DNA from: Suillus spraguei
Taxonomy: Eukaryota; Basidiomycota; Agaricomycetes; Boletales; Suillaceae
Length of the DNA stretch: 64,000 nucleotides
Reading direction: 5' to 3'
NCBI GenBank assembly: GCA_016800925.1
Contig: JABCPU010000196.1
Location: 1-64,000, forward strand
Part shown: positions 56,407 to 64,000 of the stretch, piece by piece
Position numbering within the stretch: position 1 is the stretch's first letter
Layout: each line of letters begins with the position of its first letter
Made by a program: the position numbers and the translations under genes
The notes under the pieces: model-generated
Databases searched by the model: none
What the model was told of the DNA's origin: nothing
Seen by the model: the letters and a program-made list of their open reading frames with translations, nothing else

Positions 56407-56881
56407 TGTTACAATCGTACGTACCCCTATTCATTCTCTCCTTGTTTCCTTACTTGTATATCATGTCACATGACTCTGACTCATATGCTCAATGCATCTG
56501 TACTATAGTTGCCTTCCTTATTTGGATACACACTTACTTTCCCACGCCTCTCGTGGTCCGTGCGCACATATTGGTCTATTTAAGCACATTGTACTTGTAG
56601 TAGATACTTTACTTTAATCTTACTGGGTTTTACCTGGAACTTCCTTCGCTTAGGTCTCCAACCTAAGTCATCTTGAATCGTCTCTAAGTCTAAGCACTCC
56701 TTAGTCTTAGTCTCTATTCTCATAGAACCTCTTAGACTCGTCTTTGAGGCCGAACCCTTGATCGTACTCGGAATGCGTTCCTTGTACTTTCACCTTGTCC
56801 TCTTCTGGACATTGTAGAACTTCCCAGCAGACCGTCTGTGTCTTTTCACTGTCGCTGGTAACGCCACCCCAGTTCGTAACA
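56407..56881 (+). repeat. LTR 3 of the chromovirus family (5' LTR of copy 3)
   Basis: 475 bp with TGTTAC and GTAACA ends, very similar to LTRs 1 and 2. Bases from 56882 (AAAGATTAAAG) should hold the primer binding site, but no match to a common tRNA 3' end is obvious. Confidence 0.93.
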
Positions 56882-57078
56882 AAAGATTAAAGTCCAACTG
56901 TCATCGACTATCCAGTCTTCGACCCCGAACCCTGATTGCTTAGATAAGCAGATTAGTGTACGTGTACGCTAAAACCGATTGTCAAGAGAAACCCTCTGAC
57001 AGAAGACAAGCCCTAACAGACAGCAAGACAGCGCATGTAGGCACCGAGAAAGTATAACTCACCAGACGAATCGCCAAT

Positions 57079-58687
57079 ATGACGACCAAAGAATTTGAAT
57101 ACAAAATCGGTCAGCCAATCGGTTTTGATGGAGATCACGACAACTCTCGTGAATTTATCCAGTCATGCAATCTACACTTTGACATCAACAAAAAGCTTTA
57201 CACTACCGACTGTCATATACCATACTTCTAATCTCAGATCCGATCATATCCGTCCAGATCCGATCGTTTCCATATCCGTCCGGTCCACAGATCCTGTCCG
57301 GACCACCCTCCCGAATGTACTCACTTCTCGCACCTTAACTCCCTGGTGAACATCTGCGTCTATCTCCTTTCGTCATTTCTCCTACTACCGGTACTCCGGC
57401 TGTTTATATTTCCGTCCTGTGTTACTGATCCGTTTCCTGTGTTCATTTCCGATTCATGCTTACTGATCCGCTGTGCAATAACTAATAGACTTCCGTTACA
57501 CTTCGTACATAGCCCTCGGTCCCGGACTTGCTAATTATCCGTCTTAGAAACTTACTGTATATAAACCACTTGTAGATCTCAGTAGAACCTTAGTTCGAAT
57601 ATCATCTTAGATTCTACTCATTCTGCCTCCTCCGGACTTAAAGCCACTCTCCGCTTTAAGTCACCTTCCGAGACTTAGGATTGACTCCTATAGTCTATAC
57701 CTCCGACTCTATCTTCGGATAGTCCATCTCCGTTAGTTTCTAGTTAGGAACCCGTTCCGAAACTAGCCTTAATCCCTGTCCTCTCCTTACGTTCCGAATT
57801 ACCTTCGGACGTGTTATATCCGACACCTTCGGACACCCGGATCCGTCGCGCAACCCCTTCCGGGTCTTCGGACGAATAACTCCTCCCTGAAATAAGGGGC
57901 ATTACTCGAGAAAGGGGCACAGTGTACGAACTGAGGCCAAAGCCCTTCGGATCTCTCTACCCTTGAGTACAGTCTTAACACCGACAAGCAGAAGATCATT
58001 TTCATAACATCCTTTATGACCGAAAGGAATGCTAAATCTTGGAAAGAGCAATTTCTTGACCATGCTAAATCAACCGACACCTCTGGACAAAAAGTTGGTT
58101 ATGGGACAATGGTGGATTTTATGAAAAGCTTCAAAGAAGCCTTTGACCCGGTGGATACAAAAGGAACTGCACTCACAAAACTCAGGGACCTCAAACAAGG
58201 AAGCGGAGATCTTCATACCTATATCGCTGACTTTGAGGCACTTGCAGCCAAGGCTCATATCACCGACGATGCAACAAAGATCCAATTCTTCCAAGATGGC
58301 CTGAATTGGGGCATCCTTACAAAGCTCTTCGCGCTAGGAGATGTATCAGAAGTATTCCGAGACATTGTGCTGCAATGCGTTTCCATTGACAATTCCCATC
58401 ATCGTCTTCAAGCCATGAGGACACATCATGCTCCACAACAGAAGAAGAAGAACTATGGAAATGCACGTTACACACCTAATTGTGATTCCAACGCAATGGT
58501 CATAGATCGAATCTCCGACACAGAGAGATCCGAATGCATGAAGAAGGGACAATGCTTCGGATGCAAGAAGACAGGACATCGCATTCATAATTGTCCTGAC
58601 AGAAAGAAGAAGACCCCGCTCCGACAAACCGAAGTCAAAGAAGAAGAAGATGAAGAAACTGTGAGGTGGATTGTTGAGGATTTTTGA
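57079..58687 (+). pseudogene. Chromovirus gag, interrupted by a solo LTR
   Basis: The ATG at 57079 opens gag (MTTKEFEYKIGQPIGFDG). After 44 codons the frame is split by the insertion at 57211-57980. Leaving out the insertion and one CCGAC copy makes the two parts continue in frame at KQKIIF. The capsid-like region contains WKEQFL, LTKLRDLKQGSGDLHTYI and FQDGLNWGI. A zinc knuckle CFGCKKTGHRIHNC (about 58552-58593) and a basic, then acidic end follow. Gag forms the particle core and binds the RNA. Confidence 0.88.
57211..57980. mobile_element. 770-bp solo LTR with CCGAC target duplication
   Basis: It begins TGTCATATACC and ends AGTCTTAACA, flanked by CCGAC on both sides (57206-57210 and 57981-57985). 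It contains TATATAAACC near 57557 and many TCCG/CGGA repeats. It has no coding capacity and differs from the other LTRs in the window, so it is a third LTR family. It must be younger than the element it interrupts. Confidence 0.9.
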
Positions 58688-59436
58688 ATTGGAGAAACAA
58701 AGATTCGATGTATGTTTCTCCCAATGTATTACTAAGACTTGTACGCGCTGTAGGTGAAAGAAAAGAACTTCGTGTCCCTATCACCCTCCACTCGCGTACT
58801 CGCTTAAAATCCGTCGACACCACTGCCGTTATAGATTCAGGAGCGGCTGGAACATTTATTTCTGAAGAGTTTGTAAAACTCCATCAAATCATGCGATGAA
58901 AACTCAAAACACCATTTCGAGTTACTACGGCGGATGGAACTCTTATCAAAGGAGGACCAATCACACACTATTGTCTCCTAGTGGTCAAAATTGATGAACG
59001 AACCATGTATGGAAAATTCAATATCACCAAACTAGGAAGAAGAGATCAAATCCTTCTGGGAATTCCGTGGTTACGCGCAATGAACCCAAGTATAGATTGG
59101 GCTGCTGAAACACTCGCCCTTCCCTGAACAATGAAATCGGATGAAATTGAAATTGATATGGATATGGATTGGAAGAAAAATGGATTGCCCCCAGCCTTCA
59201 ACTGTCATTCTAAGAAATGGCAACATTCCCGACTTCCGAGATCTCTCATCATCCCTTCTATTCCCAACGATCCCAAACCAGAAGTATGAATACCGTACAC
59301 CATCAAACCTACTCCCCGTGTACAATTACCGTGAGCAGTATCACCAATTCCCCGCACAGAAAAGCGCAAGAATGAATCCAAGCCCAAATATCGGATCAGC
59401 CAAGAACCTATTGAGCAATGGCCAATAGAAGAACAG
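58684..59436 (+). pseudogene. Chromovirus aspartic protease and pol linker
   Basis: After gag, the frame shows VIDSGAAGTFISEEFV (protease active site DSG), then RVTTADGTLIKGGPI, LGRRDQILLGIPWL and NPSIDW, a typical gypsy protease. TGA codons at 58897-58899 and about 59125 interrupt it. The following linker (VRIPYTIKP-like in another frame) is damaged. The protease would cut the polyprotein. Confidence 0.82.
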
Positions 59437-61948
59437 ATGTATGGGAAAAGAAAAGCAGAAGAAGGAATCCCAGGACGAGATACCAACGTGCCGAAATTAT
59501 CCAAATTCTATGTTCCCCTGAAAACTCTATCAGCTTCAATTGAGGAAATTCCCGATGAAGAAGAACCCATGCCCTCGTTGATCCCAACAGAGGATGATGA
59601 CCAATTCAACACAATGCAGGATGTCTGGCATGCGCCAGAAGTACGTGAAATTTCCTCCTATGAACTTGGGGATGGAGAATTTCTTGTGGAATATGATACC
59701 AATGGAGTTAGCATGAGAATCATAGAAGAAGTATCCATGGACACGCCTCTCACACATGATGGAACTTCCCGATTCGAACAACTCCCCAACTACTCCACAA
59801 TCTCCCTTCCTCCTCCGAAATACAGTAACAAAGCTCAGGAATTCGCCATGGATGAGAAAGAAAAGAAAAAGAAATCCTTCGAAGAATTGGTCCCAAATTA
59901 TTTGCACAACTTTGCAGACATCTTTGCTAAAAACGGATTAAACAAACTACCCCCTGAACGCCCCGGTATTGATCATTGGATTGATACTAAACCCGGTTTT
60001 ATCCCTCGCACGTCTAAGGTTTACCCGCTATCAGAAAAAGAATGCACTGCCGTCAAAACGTTTATCGATGAAAACATTGTGAAAGGTTTCATCTCAGAAT
60101 CGAAGTCACCCCAAGCCAGTGGCTTCTTCTTTGTGGGAAAGAAGAGTGGAGAATTACGTCCCTGTCAAGATTATCGCTACATCAATGATTGGACAGTCAA
60201 GAACGCCTATCCGCTCCCACTCCCTGTCTCCCTTGTCGCACGCCTTCACAATGCACAGTTCTTTACGAAAATGGATATCCGGTCCGACTATAATAATATT
60301 CGCATTCATCCCGATGATCGCTGGAAAGCTGCTTTTACTATGGAATTTGGCCTCTTTGAACTGAACGTCATGTTCTTTGGCCTCTGCAATTCCCCGGCAA
60401 CTTTCCAAGCATACATATATGAATCGTACCTTCCAGCAGGAAATCAACGAAGGATGGATGGTTATCTACATGGACGATATCTTGATTTTCTTTACAACTA
60501 TGGCAGAACATCGTGAACGGACAAGACGGGTTTTAATGAAGATACGAAAGGAACATCTGTTCTTGAAACCGGAGAAATGCACCTTTGATGCAGAAGAAGT
60601 GGAGTACCTCGGAATGATAATTCGTCCTGGACAAGTTGCTATGGATACCGCCAAGACTAAGGGAATCTCCGAATGGCCAGTTCCGAAGTCTGTAAAAGAT
60701 GTTCGGTCATTCCTCGGTTTTTGCAACTTCTACCACACGTGTATTTCCCATTACTCTGATATCGCCCGACCTCTTATCGAATTAACAAAGAAAGATAAGG
60801 TCTTTGATTGGTCAACCGAATGCATGGACACCTTCGAAGAACTGAAACGGCGCTTTACATCCCAACCGGTACTCCGTAACCCTGATCCTTCCCGACAATT
60901 TGCTATTGCTACCAACGCTTCGCTCGTAGCAACCGGCGGAGTTCTCTTGCAGACTGACGAAAATGGCGTTTATCACCCATGTGCATATCTCTCACAGTCT
61001 TTGAACCCTGCAGAACACAATTACCAGATCTTTGACCGGGAACTCCTTGCTGTAATCCGGGCATTGAACGAATGGCGCCATTATCTTGAAGGAAACCCAC
61101 ATCCCATCCTGGTATTCACCGACCACAAGAATCTTCTGCACTTTAGAAGTGCACAGAAGCTTACCCGTCGCCAAGCACATTGGCAATTGATTTTGTCTAT
61201 TTATGACATTGAACTGCACCACGATGCAGGTACTAAATTGGCAGTACCTGATGCACTATCTCACCGGCTGGACTATGACTTAGGCAAAGACGATAACGAG
61301 AACCAGACACTCCTTCCTGATGCTCTATTCGTTCGTCTTATTGATACCGATCTGAAGAATATCTTATTATCCTCTGACCCCCTCGACGACCCTGTCTTCA
61401 AGACAGCGTCCAATGCCCTCGATGGCGTGTGTCTTCCTCTCATGAAATCGGCACTCTCTGACTGGAAGATTGAGGAGAACGTCCTCTATTTTAAGAATTG
61501 TGCCTACATTCCACCGGCGCATTGTCCCGACATCCTGAAACGGTATCATGATCATCCTACCGTGGGACATCCCGGTAGATTTAAAACCGAAGAACTCGTT
61601 AAATGGGAAGCATGGTGGCCCGCCATGGGCTCCTATATTCGGAAATATGTTGAGGGTTGCGCCCTTTGTCAGCAAATGAAAGCTGATATGCATCCTGTTC
61701 AACCACCGCTTGCCCCGATACCCTCATCTGCGACTCGCCCCTTTTCCCAGGTCTCTGTTGATCTTATCACCGACCTTCCTGTCTCTGGCGGCTTTGACAG
61801 TATCATGGTCGTGGTAGACCATGGCCTTATGAAGGGGGTAATTATTATCCCTTGTCTGAAAACCGTCACTTCCAAAGGGATTGCTAAGCTATTTTTAAAA
61901 CATGTTTACCGACGATTTGGACTCCACAACAAAGTCATCTCGGATTGA
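59437..61948 (+). pseudogene. Chromovirus reverse transcriptase, RNase H and integrase core
   Basis: RT landmarks: DTKPGFIPRTSKVYPLS, SGFFFVGKKSGELRPCQDYR, FTKMDIRSDYNNIRI, FGLCNSPATFQAY, then YMDD (60467-60478). The frame shifts between FQAY and the YMDD block, where ACATATATGAATCG appears to carry four extra bases (about 60414-60421). RNase H follows (GGVLLQTDENG, FDRELLAVIRAL, FTDHKNLLHF), but its first catalytic Asp is Asn (60914-60916). Integrase has the HHCC zinc region and VSVDLITDLP, and stops at a TGA (61946-61948) where copy 1 has CGA. The enzyme set is therefore inactive in this copy. Confidence 0.9.
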
Positions 61949-62790
61949 GGTCCGCAGTTCCTATCGTGCTTCTCTAAAGAGCTTGCCCGACTTCTCGACT
62001 ACATCATTGCTCCATCTACAGCTTATCACCCTCAGACCGATGGTCAAACGGAAAGGCTTAATCAAGAGCTTGAAACATACCTACACATCTATTGTCGCAA
62101 CAACCCTGAAGATTGGGTAGAACATCTACCAATCGCCGAATTTGTCCACAACCACCGAAAACATGATGCAAGGAATGCATCTCCCTTTTATTTGATGATG
62201 GCATATGAACCACGCGCTATCCCTCACCTTATCCCTGATTCATCAGTCCCCGCAGCAGAAGATCGAGTACGATCCCTGCAGAAAATAAGAGAAGAAGCAA
62301 TCGCCTGCCATAACATTGCAATGCAAACAATGGCCGAACGATCCCGAGGAGATAAGTACATTCCATGGAAGATCAGAGATAAGGTTTGGCTATCTGCTGC
62401 CAATCTTAGACTCAAACTCCCATCAAGGAAACTTGCGCCAAAGCAATACGGACCTTTCCAAATCATCGATGTCTTATCACCCATCACGTTCACACTCAAA
62501 CTCCCTCCGCAGTGGAAAATTCATCCTACGTTTCACGCTTCTGTCTTATTGTCCTACAGCGAAACAGACATACATGGTCCGAACTTCCCTGAACCACCAC
62601 CTGACATCATTGAAGAAGAAGAAGAATATGAAATAGAAGCAATTCTTTCTCACAAAGGAACCGGCACTCGTCGACGCTATCTCGTTTCTTGGAAAGGATA
62701 TTCATCGGGAAATAACGAATGGCTCCCAGAAAAGAACTTGAAGAACTCCACTTGAATCTTGAATGCTTATAAGAAGCAACACGCCCCATG
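61949..62790 (+). pseudogene. Chromovirus integrase C-terminus and chromodomain, copy 3
   Basis: Continues after the TGA with the third DDE residue region ([19 protein letters not shown] in a shifted reading), [32 protein letters not shown] and the chromodomain ([34 protein letters not shown]). A second TGA (62753-62755) replaces a CGA kept in copies 1 and 2, just before the natural end at NAYKKQHA. Confidence 0.88.
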
Positions 62791-62846
62791 ATTATCCTTC
62801 AGTCAATCAACTCGCACTAGCACTTGATCAACTAACACCGTTTCAA

Positions 62847-64000
62847 ATGTCTTTCCCCACTGCATACATCACCCCCATCACCATTGCCAACAATGACTCT
62901 GACTCCAACGCAGAAAACTACGGAACCCTTACCACTGAAATCGACAACACTTCCTACATCGAAGCCGCCCTTCTATGTGAAGGACACGCCCTTGAAATCG
63001 AAAGGATCCTCACTGAAAGAGGCGCCTTCCCTGCTTTACTCCTTGTCAACATCATTCGCACCGCAGCCCTTATCGAAGCCACTGCCAATGATACCACAGA
63101 AATCACGTACCGCCATCGCCTCCTTCATCTTCAAAAAATGCATTCGTTCTTACGCTATGTTGCTGCTTCCCAATTCTTTTAAGAGCGATGTTGAGGAAGC
63201 TATTCACATCATGGCCGAACGTCGAGCAGGTATTGCTCGACCTCCCTCTCCGCAGGAAGATATGCCACTTCCTATTCCAGCACCCTCTTCTTCGTGCATG
63301 TATTCTAGTGTTGACGCCCTTGCTGGCTTATGCACTGCTGTCCAAGAGATTGGACAGCTCACTAACGCGGTTGTCGAAACCATCCAGCAATCAGTCGCTG
63401 AAACTAGAGTGGCCAGAAACTTAGTCGAAGAAGCCATCACTGATCTGCAACAAATGCAAGCTGAACTCGCCTCTCCACGAACCCCATCTCCCATCGAACA
63501 ATCAACCTCATCGCCCCATGATATAGTCTCTCATGATCATCCTGCGTGGCTATATGAGCCTTGTACAGAAGAACAGTGTGAAGCTGCAAAAAGGTTAGGA
63601 ATTCCTGTTGCTGAATTAATAGCACTCGGCCCTCGACTCCACGATCTTCACATTCACCCTCCCATGTCCATTCTGTCATCATTTGGTCCAATGGACCCTG
63701 TCTTGCCAGTCTTAGTAAAAGACTTTGGCATAACTTTCCCCTCTTCTTCTAACGAACTTCTTGCAGTTGCCGAACGAGGAACTACTCCTGATCTCCCAAC
63801 ATCAGCGTATGCTCTCTCCCCTGCCCAACAGGCGCAGCTCAGGTATAATAACACCATTGCCTTAAAACGCATGAAGCGGAATAAGGGGAAGAAGCGCGCC
63901 AGATCCACTAGTCCTAAACCTATCATCTCACCGTCACCATTATGCAAATCCATTTCCAATCCCGACGAAAACATGAAATGTCGTGTCTGTGGATTACTTG
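62847..64000 (+). pseudogene. Chromovirus accessory ORF with zinc knuckle, copy 3 (runs off the window)
   Basis: Starts MSFPTAYITP about 60 bases after the pol end. It keeps the segments missing from copy 2: NNDSDSNAENYG, the helical middle (CTAVQEIGQLTNAVVETI, TDLQQMQAEL), YEPCTEEQCEAAKRLG, LHIHPPMS and the basic RMKRNKGKKRARS. The window ends inside the first knuckle (CRVCGLL). One frame change occurs near 63180. Confidence 0.8.

Larger units (their letters stand above)
56407..64000 (+). mobile_element. Ty3/gypsy chromovirus, copy 3, nearly complete
   Basis: The element runs from the 5' LTR through gag, protease, RT, RNase H, integrase and chromodomain into the accessory ORF, and leaves the window before its 3' LTR. 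Order PR-RT-RH-INT and the chromodomain place it among chromoviruses. It is disabled by a solo LTR in gag, several TGA codons and a small insertion in RT. Left flank is GAGGC; the right flank is not visible. It is inserted into the Helitron remnant. Confidence 0.93.

Noticed and set aside
1..64000. CRISPR arrays, bacterial operons or prophage genes
   Set aside because: No regularly spaced repeats or bacterial gene features are present; the many introns show a eukaryotic genome.

Overview
The window looks like nuclear DNA of a mushroom-forming basidiomycete (Agaricomycetes). The evidence is many short GT-AG introns (about 45-70 nt) and families typical of that group: a DUF6533 membrane protein, a fossil FunK1 kinase, an MLKL-like four-helix/kinase protein, F-box/LRR-type proteins, copper amine oxidases, chromodomain Ty3/gypsy elements and a Helitron helicase. 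No species is claimed.

Layout. 1-8.4 kb is a transposon graveyard: two same-family Ty3/gypsy chromovirus fragments with LTRs at 2828-3302 and 4887-5363, an LTR of a second family, a FunK1 fossil in a 678-nt stretch with no CpG, and a pogo-like DNA element with inverted repeats. 9.4-18.1 kb holds, on the minus strand, a DUF6533 gene made of very small exons and two tandem copper amine oxidase genes with the same 13-exon structure (the distal copy is dead). 18.7-24.5 kb holds, on the plus strand, SAP18, a NADAR-domain protein and an MLKL-like protein with a degraded kinase domain. 24.7-29.1 kb holds a membrane-protein pseudogene and an F-box pseudogene.

30-52.4 kb is the housekeeping core: LARP7-like protein, a membrane protein, two tandem Atg22-like transporters, U5 snRNP 40K WD protein, tRNA-Arg(ACG), a tail-anchored coiled-coil protein, a decayed AAA ATPase, a Nop13-like RRM protein and an Ofd1/Tpa1-like dioxygenase. 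This core is flanked by an inverted pair of about 1.9-2.1 kb F-box repeats (27167-29095 and 52387-54461). From 54.5 kb to the end there is a Helitron helicase remnant and then a nearly complete chromovirus (5' LTR 56407-56881), running off the right edge.

Several cellular genes serve RNA and chromatin work (SAP18, LARP7, SNRNP40, Nop13), but nothing shows they are co-regulated. The most unusual items are the 11-nt plus 2-nt microexons that build the topaquinone site of both amine oxidases, the MLKL-like pseudokinase next to a NADAR protein, the zinc-knuckle accessory ORF between integrase and 3' LTR in all chromovirus copies, and perfect 5-bp target duplications around two solo LTRs. All reading was by eye; homology calls rest on remembered family motifs, not searches.
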